This document shows positions 35,301-46,058 of a stretch of 64,000 nucleotides of DNA, piece after piece (position 1 is the first letter of the stretch; every line of letters begins with the position of its first letter). This DNA is from Mercurialis annua (lineage: Eukaryota; Streptophyta; Magnoliopsida; Malpighiales; Euphorbiaceae): NCBI RefSeq assembly GCF_937616625.2, contig NC_065571.1, positions 44,625,651 to 44,689,650 on the forward strand. Reading direction: 5' to 3'. A program made the translations under genes and the position numbers. Under the pieces are notes generated by a model, which did not search any database, was not told the DNA's origin, and worked only from the letters and a program-made list of their open reading frames with translations.

Positions 35301-35900
35301 GTAGATTGTGTGTGGGTGAAAAATCTCAGGTTCGGGTTTTAATTTCTGAGCTGCCAAATTGTTCTCCTTCCTCTACAAAACTAGATAGTCGACATGCTTG
35401 CTTCCTCAGTCAGGTCTGTTTAATCGAGGCTGATTGGTAGATTTTTACGTTTTGAAATTTCTCCTCGCATTCTCTTTTCATGTGGTTGTTGGCTAGGGAC
35501 ATAATTTATTCAAATTCTCTTTTGATTAGAAAGGGAGTTTTGAACTTGGCTTGTTGGTTGGTTTTCTTGGAGGAGAAAACTAGCATTTATATTATTCTCC
35601 ATTATCGCTTTACTATTCAAACTTGGACTTTGATTCTTCACCGATGTAAGCTTCAATGGGTTGTTCCTCCATCTCTTCATGTCTTCTTTGTTTTTTGGTG
35701 TTATATTTCAGTTAAGAGATTTTTTCCATTATGGGAAACTATTTGGTTCTTTGTTATTTGGGAAGTTCAGAAACGAGTTCACAGATTCGGAGAGTGTGGT
35801 CTTCGTTGCTATTTGCAAAGTGGTGACTTTTTATAGAGACTTGAACCGAGTTTTGAATATTCCGGTGTTGATGTATTTTGCAACTTATATTTTTTTGTCA
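32400..35900 (+). pseudogene. LINE A ORF2 (endonuclease-reverse transcriptase), broken
   Basis: Near 32420 the frame reads like the NCRGG start of an APE-type endonuclease. Near 32815-32840 it reads GAFNEIL, where functional enzymes have GDFNEIL, so a catalytic Asp is lost. The linker and pre-RT region are at 33190-33740 (RELRKFIKGWKTNSFG; DDNKAPSLDGFN). The reverse transcriptase core includes GRGVRQGDLLS near 34237 and the FTDD catalytic box at 34384-34395, followed by GLTINFNKSSI. The rest to about 35900 is badly scrambled. A G-run at about 35069-35080 is a probable slippage site. Confidence 0.82.
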
Positions 35901-36107
35901 CCTTTTGTTCTCTTTTAGCCTTATCTCAAAAAGGTTTTTCCTCCTACTTCTTTGTGGTTGTGCTAATCTAACTATCATTTATAAAAAAAACATGGAAAGT
36001 ATACGAACAAGATATCTTAAAATTAATAGTAAAAATATAATAAAAATATACTCAAGGAAACAAAATTTTATTTGAAATCTGGTCTCTGTTCATAACTTAT
36101 CATATAT

Positions 36108-36630
36108 TTGAAAAACAGTAGATTATTTACTTGGAAAAATTCTTTTTCAAAATTCCGTATAGACATGTGTCTGGTTTCTGCTGCTATTGGGGTATTATGG
36201 TCGTTTATGTCTTTAACCGCCTTACCGTGGAATCAATCAGACCATATGCCCATTTTTTTTTGTTCAGCCAACAAGTTTGATTGGAGGCTTAAGCTGTTTC
36301 GTTCAATCGATGGTTGGTGGGATCATGAGGAGTTTGTAAGTTTTGTGGAGCACAATTGGACTGCAGTTTGTGCTAGTTCCTCTAATCTCACTATGAGATT
36401 AAAGGAACTTCGGCATTTAATAAAAACTTAGAACTCAAACACTTTTGGGGACCAGAATAAGAAAGTTAAAGAGTTAATTGCTTAATTTTTTTTTAAGGAG
36501 GCTGGAACTGATTCTAATCCGAGTTACAATGCTGATAAGTTGGTGATTATTAACCTCAAATCCGAATTGTGGAAGGCTGAGAAAAGGACATAAGCTATAT
36601 AGATTCAGAAGTTGAGACTCAAATGGTCAG
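36108..36630 (+). pseudogene. LINE B ORF2, 5' part (endonuclease end and linker)
   Basis: A second plant LINE, 5'-truncated. The frame 36108-36431 covers the last part of the endonuclease domain (RLFTWKNS ... RIDMCLVS ... NQSDHMPIFF) and the linker. After some stops it reads KLRLKWS just before element 2, and resumes after element 2 as AKGDRNTNF. Joined, this is the conserved pre-RT segment of plant LINEs, so element 2 inserted into the coding sequence of an already inserted LINE. Confidence 0.82.
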
Positions 36631-36854
36631 TGATAGGAGTATTTTACTCCTATATTTAGGGTCGATTTTAGTCGATTTTCATTATGTGTAGTATTGTTTT
36701 TATACATTATTTGGCGTTTTTACGTTTAATAGTGTTTGTTAGTGTTTCAGTGGAAATTAGGTGAAAACCGACTATTTGGGGCAAAATTATGGTGGATTGC
36801 GTGTACGAGTGAAAAGCGTAGCTTGCGGACGAAGGAATTGAAGTTTACGAACGA

Positions 36855-37085
36855 GATTGAGGATTGTTCCGTTCGAAAAAGATGAGTTCCGAACGGAAAA
36901 CATGCAGAATAAGCATTAGTCCCGAACGGAAAAGCCTTGTCCCGTTCGGGACTCAAGAAGGAATCTGATATCAAAAGCTTTCGGCCAATGAGTTTTTCGA
37001 ACGTGACTGGGATGTTCCGTTCGGAAAAGAGGAAAATTAGGCATGTCACGAACGGAACCAAGGGCTTCCCGAACGGAACAAGAGT
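36855..37085. promoter_or_regulatory. U3 dyad-motif array, element 2 5' LTR
   Basis: Eight to ten copies of dyads such as gttccgaacgga and tcccgttcggga in about 230 bases, upstream of the TATA box. They hold the position of the element 1 array, but the third and tenth dyad bases are changed together (T to C and A to G), so the arms stay complementary. Confidence 0.6.
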
Positions 37086-37202
37086 AAAACACGCATGCTT
37101 CAGGATTTGATTTGGAGTGAAATTCTTCCTCAACTCACAATTACAACTCCTATTACAAATTGATTTGCAATACAAATTAGAAGACTCCGGAACTTCTCCT
37201 AC

Positions 37203-37210
37203 TATATAAA
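37203..37210 (+). promoter_or_regulatory. LTR TATA box, element 2
   Basis: TATATAAA in the context tactatataaagacc, the counterpart of 15950-15957. With an identical box in the 3' LTR (near 48357), either LTR could start transcription, the 3' one outward into LINE B. Confidence 0.75.
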
Positions 37211-38183
37211 GACCTTGTACTAGACTCAATTTAATATGTAGAATAAATTAGACTACATTAGTTTTATTTTCATTCTCTTAAAATAGCGTTTTAGCTTCTA
37301 TTTCTCAGCAGTTTATAAGTAGTTTATTATTAGTTTCTGCAAAGAACGATTGTGAAGATTTCAAGTTTAATCTAGACGATTCTTCCGAAATTGACAACTC
37401 CGGTATTTATTGTTCTAATTATGTTTAATTCTTCATCTTCTTCTTTGTTTAATTTAAGCTTAAGCATGTGTAACTAAATCTTTTGTTCGGGGATTGATAT
37501 GAACACTTAGACTAGTTTTCGAATTGGATTAGGATTTATTAAGTGAGTAAAATTGTGTTTTAATTACTAAGATTAATGCTTGAATTAATTTGATCACTTA
37601 GTTCATGATTTTGTGTTTAATTAACTAATTGAGAGATTGTTAATTAAATAGACATAGGTAATTAAAAACTTAGAGGAAAACACCGTGAGAGCGGGTTGGA
37701 ATTTAGGTAGTCGTTGAGTTTGCTTCATAATTACAATTTAGTTATTTAATTCAGTTTTAATATTGTGAGAGCAAGTTAATAATTGATTAGCTAATTAGGT
37801 TGTGATTTTATTTGAATCTTTGAGGCTTGAGAGAGCGGGATTCGGTGCATTAGAATAGCTCGATTCACAATAAAATCACTAGATAAATTTTGATCCATTC
37901 TTCTACTAGTTTATTTGGAATTATCAATTCTTGAGCTTTTTACCATTATTGTTTAAACTTCAATTTATTTGTTTGATTTCAGATTTTTAGTCTAATTACT
38001 TAAGTTAATTCACTTTAGATTATAATTAGTTTACACAATTCCATTTATTTTCCTACTAGCCAATTAAAGAATATTAGAAATTAGTTGTTTAGTTCATTGT
38101 TCCTTGTGGGATCGATACTTGGTCTTCCAAGTTATATTACTTGCGCGATATCGTACACTTGCGATTATTTGCCAACAAGTTTT

Positions 38184-38200
38184 TGGCGCCGTTGCCGGGG
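38184..38200 (+). other. Primer binding site, tRNA-Asp type
   Basis: The same 17-base TGGCGCCGTTGCCGGGG as in element 1, six bases after the LTR, complementary to the 3' end of plant tRNA-Asp. Confidence 0.88.
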
Positions 38201-38338
38201 AGCAATTGCAATTAAATTAATTAAAAGTATCTTATTCTTAGATTGAGTTAGTTCTATTTAGTTATTTTTATACTTTGTGATTCTTGGATTTTACGTTGGT
38301 TTTCTTGTTTTTGTTTGCGCAGGAGTTTTGGTTAGTGT

Positions 38339-41300
38339 ATGCCTAATACACGACGTGCCAGAAAACCGCTAGAACCGTTTCAGTCAGATTTAACATCCTT
38401 CGAAAGAAGTATCCGAAAAACAGCGCAAAAATCCAAAACCATGGAGGACGACCGTAACCCTCCGTTGAATCACGAAGGGATTGTTCCACCACCACTACAT
38501 GATGGCTTAGCTCTTAATAGGCCAAACGAGAGGGTCGCCCCTCTTCCCGCAAGACGTACCTTGGGTGAATTCTTCTTACCCAACGTAGACAACGCCAACT
38601 ATGGATGCTTTGCACCTCCTATACTCGCTAACAATTTTGAAATCAAGCCGGGAACGATTCAACTACTTGAGAGTCGTTGTCAATTTTATGGGTTGGAACG
38701 CGAGGATCCAAACGCCCATCTTTCAAAATTCACGGAGGTATGCAACACATTCAAAATCCATAATGTGACGGAGGATCAAATCAAGCTTCGTCTTTTTCCT
38801 TTCTCTTTAAGGGATAAGGCGAGAAATTGGATTCAATCACTTCCAAGCACCTCAATCACAACATGGAAGCAATTGGCACAAGCTTTTCTCAATAAGTATT
38901 TCTCTATGGGTAAGACCGCAAGGATGACCAAGGAAATTATAGATTTTCTCCAATTACATGGTGAATCTCTATACCAAGCTTGGGAACGCTTCAAAGAGCT
39001 TCAAAGAAATTGTCCGCATCATCATCTAGGGAGGGAGCATCTTGTCTCTATTTTCTACAATGGTACCAATGAGGCTACACGGGCAACAATTGATGCGGCA
39101 TCGGGAGGATCACTTATGAAGAAAACTTATGATGAAGCCAATAACTTGCTAGAGGAACTCGCTACAAATAGTTGTTCTTGGTCAACCGAGCGGTTGAGGC
39201 AACCACCTCAAAAGGGTATAATGACCCTCGAGCAAACCCAAGAATTTGAAGCAATGAAAGCGAAGAATGCGACACTTCTAGCACAACTCGAGATGTACAA
39301 ACAACAAGCGAATCAAAGGAATGCTCAACTTGCGGTAGTTCAAATGGGTTGCGAGACTTGTGATGGGCACGATCATTCGGGAATGGATTGCCCCGTCCTA
39401 CATCAAAACTCAAATGAGCAAGTCAACTATGTCAATGGGCAAAGGCAAGGCAATGACCCATATTCCAACACCTATAATCCGGGGTGGAGGAATCATCCTA
39501 ATTTCTCGTGGAGGGAAAATGCGGGTCAAGCCAATGCCAACCCAAATATGGGAGGAGCAAATTTTCAAGGAGGAAACCGTGGTCCACAAAACCAAGGCAA
39601 CTTCAACAACTACCGACCACAACCCCCACCCGGTTTTCAAAATCGGAATACGGATGAGGGGAGCAAGATTGACAAGCTTATTGAGGAAGTTAGAACCGGT
39701 TTTAAGAACCAAGCTTCCGTCAATCACCATCTTGAGACTCAAATTTCTCAACTTGCCATCTCGCTTCAAAATAGAGCTCAAGGGGGTTTACCGTCTACAA
39801 CGGAGTCAAATCCAAGGGAGCAAGTAAAAGCCATTGAACTCCGAAGCGGGAAAGAACTTGATGATCCACATGCAAGTAAAGAGAAAGCAATCGATCTAAC
39901 AACGGGAACAAATGAGGAGGAAGTAACCGAACTTCCATATGTAAAACCGCCACCTCCTCCTCCATTTGTGCCAAAGGTCCCCTTCCCGGGACGATTGAAG
40001 AAGACGCCGGATAACCAAAAATTCCATAAATTTCTGGAAATTTTCAAGAAACTCCAAATCAATATAAGCTTTGCGGATGCTTTGCGTGAGATGCCTCAAT
40101 ACGCGAAGTTCCTCAAAGAAATCATTACGAAGAAAAGGAGTTGGGACGACAAAGGCACAATTTCCCTAACGGAAAATTGTAGCTCACTCATCCTTAGTGA
40201 CTTGCCCACCAAGCTTAAGGACCCAGGGAGTTTTACAATTCCATGCAAAATAGGCGATTTAAATTCAATTAATTGTCTATGTGATTTAGGGGCAAGTATC
40301 AATCTAATGCCTTTGTTTCTTTTCAGGGATATTTTTGGTGATCAAACTTTGAAGCAAACATCAATGATGCTTCAATTGGCGGACCACTCCCTAAAAAAGC
40401 CATACGGAGTGGTAGAAGATGTTCTAGTCAAAGTAGACAAATTCATCTTTCCGGTGGATTTTGTCGTACTTGACTATGCGGCGGATAAAACATGCCCTAT
40501 GATTCTTGGGCGCCCTTTCATGAACACGGGGAGGGCATTGATAGATGTGCACGCCAGACGACTCACTTTGCGTATCGATGATGACAAAGTGGAGTTTGAT
40601 ATGAAAAGGATTATGCGCAACACTTTTGAAGAGGTGGAATGCATGAAATTGGATATGATTGATGAAGTCGTGGAAGAACTTTTCCCGGTTTCAAAAGTCA
40701 TATTCCATTCCGAGGAGACACAAGCAACTTCCGGGGAAGAATATTCCAAAGAAGATGAGCCGAAAGCCGAAAATTTGTTTAGAAGAGAGAGCGTGACACC
40801 ACCTTCTTCTATTTCTCCACCAAAGGTTGAGCTTAAAACGTTACCATCTCACTTACGGTATGCGTTTTTGGGCGACAACATGACACTTCCCATCATCATC
40901 TCAAACAACTTGTCCGAAACACAAGAAGCGAGAGTTGTCAAAGTGGTGAAGCAACATATATTGGCGATCGGTTGGCGAATTTCGGACATCCGAGGAATTA
41001 GTCCCTCGGTAGTCATGCACAAGATCCACCTAGAAAACGAGTCAAGAGCATCGGCTCAAAGACAACGGCGTTTGAATCCAAATATGAAGGAGGTCGTGCA
41101 CAAAGAGATAGTAAAACTTCTCGACGCCGGAATTATATACCCCATATCCGATAGTGCGTGGGTTAGTCCCATTCAATGCGTTCCAAAGAAAGGGGGGATG
41201 ACGGTGATTGAGAACGAGAAGGGTGAGCAAATTTCCACTAGGACAGTAACGGGATGGCGTGTTTGTATTGACTACCGCAAGTTGAATACGGAGACGAGGA

Positions 41301-43723
41301 AGGACCATTTTCCGTTACCATTTATCGATCAAATGTTGGAGCGGGTAGCGGGCCACGCTTATTATTGTTTTCTCGATGGATATTCCGGGTACAATCAAAT
41401 TCTTATCTTCCCGGATGACCAAGAGAAAACAACTTTCACATGTCCTTATGGAACGTTTGCTTATCGGAGAATGCCATTTGGTCTTTGTAATGCACCGGCA
41501 ACATTTCAACGATGTATGACTTCCATCTTCGCCGATATGATTGAAGATATTATGGAGGTCTTCATGGATGATTTTTCGGTATTCGGAGACTCTTTTGAGA
41601 TATGCTTAAATAATCTTGAACGAGTGTTGGCCCGGTGTGAGGAGACCAATCTAGTCTTGAATTGGGAGAAGTGCCATTTCATGGTAGAGGAAGGAATTGT
41701 CTTGGGACATAAAATCTCCAAGGACGGCATTGAAGTAGATAGAGCAAAAACGGAAATCATCGAGAAATTACCACCACCAACTACCGTAAAAGGAGTTCGT
41801 GCCTTCTTAGGGCACGCCGGGTTCTATCGACGATTCATCAAAAATTTCTCTTCCATTGCTCGTCCTTTAACTAATTTGCTTGTTAAAGATATTCCTTATG
41901 AATTTACTAATGATTGCCTTGTTGCTTTTTCTAGGTTGAAGGAAGCCCTTATCTCGGCCCCAATTATTTCATCACCCGATTGGACTCTTCCTTTCGAACT
42001 CATGTGTGATGCAAGTGATATAGCACTCGGGTGCGTATTGGGGCAACGGAGGGAGCAAAAGCTTCACGTGATATACTATGCGAGCCGAACATTGGCGGGT
42101 GCTCAACTCAATTACACCACCACCGAAAAAGAGATGCTTGCGGTGGTGTTCGCATTGGATAAATTTCGGTCGTACTTACTTTGCTCTAAGGTTATCATCT
42201 ATACGGACCATGCGGCCCTTCGATACCTTTTTGCAAAGCAAGATGCTAAACCGAGACTAATCCGATGGGTGCTTCTTATGCAAGAGTTTGACATCGAAAT
42301 TCGCGACAAGAAAGGAACGGAGAACGTCGTCGCCGATCACTTGTCAAGGTTAGAGATTCCGGAACCAATTATAAGTGGCGTAGAGATTAATGAAACGTTT
42401 CCGGATGAGATGTTGATGGTACTTTCGGAAGTGGAAACGCCATGGTATGCGGATATCGCAAACTATCTATCTTCCGAAATAATGCCACCGGATTTGACTT
42501 ACCACCAAAGGAAGAAGTTCTTGAGCGATGCTAAACGGTTTCTATGGGAGGAACCGTACCTCTTCAAGGTGTGTGGAGATGGGATTTTGAGGAGATGTGT
42601 ACCACTACAAGAGATGATGCCTATACTTAGTCAATGCCATTCCTCGGATTATGCGGGTCACTATGGTACATCAAGGACCGCCGCTCGTGTGCTAGAGTGC
42701 GGATTCTTTTGGCCTACGCTATTTCATGATGCAAAAGACTTTGTTAGTCATTGCGATCGATGCCAAAGAGTGGGGAACATATCTAAGAGAGATGAAATGC
42801 CGCTTACCAACATCCAAGAGGTGGAACTTTTCGATGTGTGGGGAATCGACTTCATGGGTCCTTTTCCTATGTCGTTTGGGAAGCAATACATATTGGTGTG
42901 CGTAGATTACGTTTCGAAATGGGTAGAGGCGGAAGCATTACCCACTAACGATGCCAAAGTAGTGTTGGATTTTCTCAAACGTTTGATGAATCGATACGGG
43001 ACTCCTAGAGCAATAATAAGCGACGGTGGATCTCACTTTTGCAATAGGCAATTCGATGCCTTGATGCGGAAATATAAAGTCTATCATCGGGTCGCTACTC
43101 CGTACCATCCTCAAACAAGCGGGCAAGTTGAAGTTTCTAACCGTGAGCTAAAGAGAATTCTAGAGAAAACGGTTAATAACACAAGGAAAGATTGGTCACT
43201 AAAATTAGATGATGCATTATGGGCATATCGTACGGCTTTTAAAACGCCTCTCGGAATGTCTCCATATCGTATTGTTTTTGGGAAAGCATGCCATCTTCCG
43301 GTGGAACTTGAACATAGAGCGTATTGGGCCATTAAAAAGCTCAATTTTGACCTTAAAGCGGCGGGGGAGAAACGTATGCTTCAACTCAATGAGTTGGACG
43401 AATTTCGGTTAAATGCCTATGAAAACGCCAAGCTTTACAAAGAGAAGACGAAACGATGGCATGACGCTCATATCGTGCCTAAAACGTTTGTGGAGGGCTC
43501 TTTTGTCTTGCTCTACAACTCGCGCCTCAGATTATTTCCCGGGAAATTAAAATCTCGTTGGAGCGGTCCTTTCAAGATTCGAACGGTGGCAAGTCATGGA
43601 GCTTTGGAATTGGAGAACTCTAGTGGTGAAATCTTCAAAGTAAATGGACAACGGTGCAAGCCGTATCTTGGACCTTTGACGGATCAAGTAGTGGAACAAA
43701 TCACGTTCACCACTCCTACATAA
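38339..43723 (+). CDS. Gag-pol polyprotein, Athila-like, 1794 aa, intact
   Basis: One open frame for all replication proteins. Gag capsid region about residues 85-260 ([43 protein letters not shown]). Zinc knuckle C-X2-C-X4-H-X4-C at 338-351. Protease with D-L-G-A-S, catalytic Asp649. Reverse transcriptase about 925-1130, catalytic box F-M-D-D at 1075-1078. RNase H about 1215-1325 ([20 protein letters not shown]). Integrase: HHCC zinc finger about 1430-1475; catalytic triad Asp1504, Asp1562, Glu1598, with the expected 35 residues between the last two; a C-terminal SGPFKI segment near 1740. There is no chromodomain. All key residues that I can check are present. No frameshift separates gag from pol, as is usual for this lineage, so the polyprotein is presumably cut by its protease. 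The start at 38339 follows a leader of 138 bases after the primer site and aligns with element 1. Confidence 0.95.
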   Translation: MPNTRRARKPLEPFQSDLTSFERSIRKTAQKSKTMEDDRNPPLNHEGIVPPPLHDGLALNRPNERVAPLPARRTLGEFFLPNVDNANYGCFAPPILANNFEIKPGTIQLLESRCQFYGLEREDPNAHLSKFTEVCNTFKIHNVTEDQIKLRLFPFSLRDKARNWIQSLPSTSITTWKQLAQAFLNKYFSMGKTARMTKEIIDFLQLHGESLYQAWERFKELQRNCPHHHLGREHLVSIFYNGTNEATRATIDAASGGSLMKKTYDEANNLLEELATNSCSWSTERLRQPPQKGIMTLEQTQEFEAMKAKNATLLAQLEMYKQQANQRNAQLAVVQMGCETCDGHDHSGMDCPVLHQNSNEQVNYVNGQRQGNDPYSNTYNPGWRNHPNFSWRENAGQANANPNMGGANFQGGNRGPQNQGNFNNYRPQPPPGFQNRNTDEGSKIDKLIEEVRTGFKNQASVNHHLETQISQLAISLQNRAQGGLPSTTESNPREQVKAIELRSGKELDDPHASKEKAIDLTTGTNEEEVTELPYVKPPPPPPFVPKVPFPGRLKKTPDNQKFHKFLEIFKKLQINISFADALREMPQYAKFLKEIITKKRSWDDKGTISLTENCSSLILSDLPTKLKDPGSFTIPCKIGDLNSINCLCDLGASINLMPLFLFRDIFGDQTLKQTSMMLQLADHSLKKPYGVVEDVLVKVDKFIFPVDFVVLDYAADKTCPMILGRPFMNTGRALIDVHARRLTLRIDDDKVEFDMKRIMRNTFEEVECMKLDMIDEVVEELFPVSKVIFHSEETQATSGEEYSKEDEPKAENLFRRESVTPPSSISPPKVELKTLPSHLRYAFLGDNMTLPIIISNNLSETQEARVVKVVKQHILAIGWRISDIRGISPSVVMHKIHLENESRASAQRQRRLNPNMKEVVHKEIVKLLDAGIIYPISDSAWVSPIQCVPKKGGMTVIENEKGEQISTRTVTGWRVCIDYRKLNTETRKDHFPLPFIDQMLERVAGHAYYCFLDGYSGYNQILIFPDDQEKTTFTCPYGTFAYRRMPFGLCNAPATFQRCMTSIFADMIEDIMEVFMDDFSVFGDSFEICLNNLERVLARCEETNLVLNWEKCHFMVEEGIVLGHKISKDGIEVDRAKTEIIEKLPPPTTVKGVRAFLGHAGFYRRFIKNFSSIARPLTNLLVKDIPYEFTNDCLVAFSRLKEALISAPIISSPDWTLPFELMCDASDIALGCVLGQRREQKLHVIYYASRTLAGAQLNYTTTEKEMLAVVFALDKFRSYLLCSKVIIYTDHAALRYLFAKQDAKPRLIRWVLLMQEFDIEIRDKKGTENVVADHLSRLEIPEPIISGVEINETFPDEMLMVLSEVETPWYADIANYLSSEIMPPDLTYHQRKKFLSDAKRFLWEEPYLFKVCGDGILRRCVPLQEMMPILSQCHSSDYAGHYGTSRTAARVLECGFFWPTLFHDAKDFVSHCDRCQRVGNISKRDEMPLTNIQEVELFDVWGIDFMGPFPMSFGKQYILVCVDYVSKWVEAEALPTNDAKVVLDFLKRLMNRYGTPRAIISDGGSHFCNRQFDALMRKYKVYHRVATPYHPQTSGQVEVSNRELKRILEKTVNNTRKDWSLKLDDALWAYRTAFKTPLGMSPYRIVFGKACHLPVELEHRAYWAIKKLNFDLKAAGEKRMLQLNELDEFRLNAYENAKLYKEKTKRWHDAHIVPKTFVEGSFVLLYNSRLRLFPGKLKSRWSGPFKIRTVASHGALELENSSGEIFKVNGQRCKPYLGPLTDQVVEQITFTTPT

Positions 43724-43914
43724 ATTCCGGGCCACGGTCTAGCTTTTGACCAAAAATAAAGCGCACTCGAGAGGCAATCTCGAGAGGTTACGTGTTTTGT
43801 TTTATTTATTTTATTTTCCTTTTATGCGTATTTAAGTTTTAATTTGTTTATTTATTTCCGTTTAATTCCGGGGTGTGTTTTTGTGTGTTTTTGCAGGTAT
43901 ATACATGATTTCAG

Positions 43915-44305
43915 GAGGTTTCCGTTCGTGAAATACCTTTCCCGTTCGAAAAAAGGCAAATTTTGCCTTTGTCCCGTTCGGGAAAGGCTATTTCCGTTCG
44001 AAAACCTCCTCAGCCCTCAATTTTTTTCGAACGGGACAGGGTACTTCCGTTCGGGACTAGGCAAATTTTGCCTTTGTCCCGTACGGGACACACTATTCCC
44101 GTTCGAGAAAGAGCCCTCGGCTTCTCACTTTTCCGAACGGGAAAGGGCCTTCCGTTCGGGACTAGGCAAAATTTGCCTTTGTCCCGTTCGGAAAGCCATA
44201 GTTCCGTTCGGGAAGCAAGAAATTTTTGCCTTGTTTCGAACGGAACATGAAATAAAGCCTAATCCCGTTCGGGATTACCTTATTCCCGTTCGGGAAACAT
44301 CAAAA
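43915..44305. promoter_or_regulatory. Dyad-motif array between pol and downstream ORF, element 2
   Basis: About fifteen tcccgttcggga-type dyads. They are embedded in a larger unit of about 105 bases that recurs near 43953, 44059 and 44164, each time containing ggcaaattttgcctttgtcc (itself carrying the palindrome gcaaaatttgc or ggcaaattttgcc) followed by a dyad. A 163-residue open frame (43844-44335) runs through and yields repeats of C-P-V-R and P-F-E/G words, but element 1 has no matching protein, so I treat the frame as a by-product. Confidence 0.65.
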
Positions 44306-44359
44306 ATTTTGAAAAATTTGAATTTTGAATTTTGAATTAAAGTATAGTAGATTTCTTGG

Positions 44360-44425
44360 GACTTGTGTTCTTTTGAGATTTGTGTTTCTTTTGAAACTTG
44401 TGTTTCTTTGAGATTTGTGCTTTGT
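44360..44425 (+). repeat. Short tandem repeat before the internal promoter, element 2
   Basis: Counterpart of 23170-23240: four imperfect copies of an about 17-base unit (gacttgtgttcttttgagat). Conserved between the elements although the neighbouring dyad array has diverged. Confidence 0.62.
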
Positions 44426-44604
44426 AAAAATTTGAATTTTTCACTTGGATTGATGATTTGGCAAATCCGAACCATTCATTAGTGTTTCAATTTCACTTGG
44501 ATTGATTACATGGCTTCGATCTAAACCGTTAAATCAATTTCAAGTTATTAAATGGATGGTTTGAAATTAGTGGAGGGAAATCTTGAGATTTGATTTATTT
44601 TTCC

Positions 44605-44612
44605 TATAAATA
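44605..44612 (+). promoter_or_regulatory. Internal TATA box before the extra ORF, element 2
   Basis: TATAAATA, 100 bases before the start codon at 44712, in the same setting as in element 1 (23416-23423). The leader between them is CT-rich (ttcttcttctaatactcttc), as in plant 5' leaders. Confidence 0.52.
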
Positions 44613-44711
44613 CCTTGCATTTTTCTACTTTCTATTCCACACATATTCTTCTTCTAATACTCTTCTTTTCTTATTCTCCAAATTTATTAGAAATACTCTC
44701 ATTCCGCAATC

Positions 44712-46058
44712 ATGGTGCGAAGCAAGAATGCCGAAAATCAACCAATCCGTCGTTCAAGCACGAGAAATCAAGAAGCGGCGAATCCACCCTTACCGGCCGT
44801 GGGAAGGGTACGTACTAAATCAACCGCTCCATCCTCATCTCGGGTGAACACCTCGGCGATATTGACTACTCGCTATAACGCACCTTTCCAAATCCATACG
44901 GAGGAGGAAGGTGATTTATATTTGAGTATCAAAGAAAGGGAAATGGTAATTCCATTCCAAATCGATTTTGACGATATGGAGAACCTTGGCATCAAGGATG
45001 AGGTGGAGCGTTATTTGGATATTTTGGGGTTATCGGCATTGGCAAAGGTTAGTCATCACTCTTACGATGAACTTACTCGTGAATTCTTCTCTACTCTCAA
45101 ACCGGTTAGCGGTTCTCCTTCTTCTATTTCTTTCCGCATCAACAACACTAGCCACACACTTAGTGTTGAAGATTTGGTGGAATTTTTTGGAATGAGGGGA
45201 ACGGGGTTGATAGATTGGGATCAAAACTTTGATCAAGTGGAGATATGGAGGGAATTGACGGATCGTGATGATTATCGGACAAGGGGGTCCAAGATTAATG
45301 AAATCAAAGACATCGCCATTGTGGTTTTTGTGAAGTGGTTTGGGCACTCGTTTGGCGGGCGTGGTGAATATACGAAGGTGGCCAAGAGTGATCTTTTAGC
45401 TTTGAATGCTATTTTGCATCCGGAGATAGAAGCATACCAAGTCAACACGGCGTATCGTCTTTTGAAGCGATTAAGGGAAGTTCCATCCGAATTATCCAAG
45501 ATTGGCTATGGTTTCATTATTCGTGCTTTGGCGGAAAAATACAATTGTATGCCTACGGCGTCTACTTTGGCGACTTTTGAGACCATTCTAGCACGGTCTC
45601 TTAATATGAACCATTTGGATGTTGCCGGGTTTGTGAAGAAGGGAAGAGTTATTCCCTATAATAGAAGGGTGCGATTGGTGGCACGAACACGGCGAGAAGA
45701 GGTAGCACGGGAAGTAGAAGGCGGAGAAGAAAGAAGAGCGGGGGAGGAACCCGCGGGAACTTCTCAAGCCGGAGAAGCGGCTCATGTTTCCGGGTTTGAC
45801 CAACGGTTTTCTGAGTTGGTTGAGCAAAACCGGATCGGATGGGAGCAAAACCGAGTTGGTTGGGAAACTAACCAAAAATTACTTGAAGATATCCGACATG
45901 AACAACATGTTGGTCTTGCACAACTACAATGGAGGCAAGATCGAATGCGAGCACGCCTTAATCGGCAAGAGGATTTTCTTCGGGGTTACTTTAATGCCGC
46001 CGGCGGAGAGCGTTATCCATCACCGGAACCATCACCGGATCCACCGGCCTTTGACTAG
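44712..46058 (+). CDS. Athila-type ORF downstream of pol, 448 aa, function unknown
   Basis: The element 2 version of the extra ORF, uninterrupted. It keeps the N-terminal MVRSKNAENQPIRRSSTRNQ, the central globular region with SVEDLVEFFGMRGTGL, WFGHSFGGRGEY and AEKYNCMPTASTLATFE, a shorter charged linker (about 325-360; nine residues shorter than element 1), and an almost unchanged C-terminus from SGFDQRFSELVEQNR on. The most hydrophobic stretch (DIAIVVFVKWF) is too short and charged to be a membrane span, and I see no signal peptide. By position it corresponds to the env-like/ATHILA ORF1 slot. A nucleic-acid or host-factor role is as plausible as an envelope role. Confidence 0.78.
   Translation: MVRSKNAENQPIRRSSTRNQEAANPPLPAVGRVRTKSTAPSSSRVNTSAILTTRYNAPFQIHTEEEGDLYLSIKEREMVIPFQIDFDDMENLGIKDEVERYLDILGLSALAKVSHHSYDELTREFFSTLKPVSGSPSSISFRINNTSHTLSVEDLVEFFGMRGTGLIDWDQNFDQVEIWRELTDRDDYRTRGSKINEIKDIAIVVFVKWFGHSFGGRGEYTKVAKSDLLALNAILHPEIEAYQVNTAYRLLKRLREVPSELSKIGYGFIIRALAEKYNCMPTASTLATFETILARSLNMNHLDVAGFVKKGRVIPYNRRVRLVARTRREEVAREVEGGEERRAGEEPAGTSQAGEAAHVSGFDQRFSELVEQNRIGWEQNRVGWETNQKLLEDIRHEQHVGLAQLQWRQDRMRARLNRQEDFLRGYFNAAGGERYPSPEPSPDPPAFD

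Larger units (their letters stand above)
30849..35995 (+). mobile_element. LINE A, plant L1-type, decayed, with 15-bp TSD
   Basis: About 5.1 kb bounded by the 15-bp direct repeat AAAGTATACGAACAA at 30834-30848 and 35996-36010; a short A-run (ataaaaaaaa) lies just before the right copy. ORF1, endonuclease, reverse transcriptase and 3' region follow in the normal order, all interrupted by stops and frameshifts. The near-full length with an intact target repeat indicates a complete insertion that later decayed. Confidence 0.82.
36631..38177 (+). repeat. 5' LTR of element 2
   Basis: 1547 bp, TGATAGGAG to GCCAACA. U3 has a dyad-motif array at about 36855-37085 with TCCCG/CGGGA arms; the TATATAAA box is at 37203-37210. 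Downstream of the TATA box the sequence is nearly the same as in element 1, but U3 is much more diverged. The 160-residue minus-strand frame (36747-37229), repeated in the 3' LTR, stems from the array and is not treated as a gene. Confidence 0.95.

Noticed and set aside
36747..37229. 160-residue minus-strand frame in the element 2 LTRs (also 47901-48383) and the 79-residue one in element 1 LTRs (15476-15715, 26805-27044)
   Set aside because: The frames run through the dyad-motif arrays; the same motif gives similar peptides in any array. The element 1 and element 2 versions do not align as one protein, and identity between the two LTR copies only reflects LTR identity.
43844..44335. 163-residue plus-strand frame with repeated C-P-V-R / P-F-E words
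   Set aside because: It is produced by the ~105-base repeat unit and dyads. Element 1 has only short, differently arranged frames at this place, so there is no sign of protein conservation.
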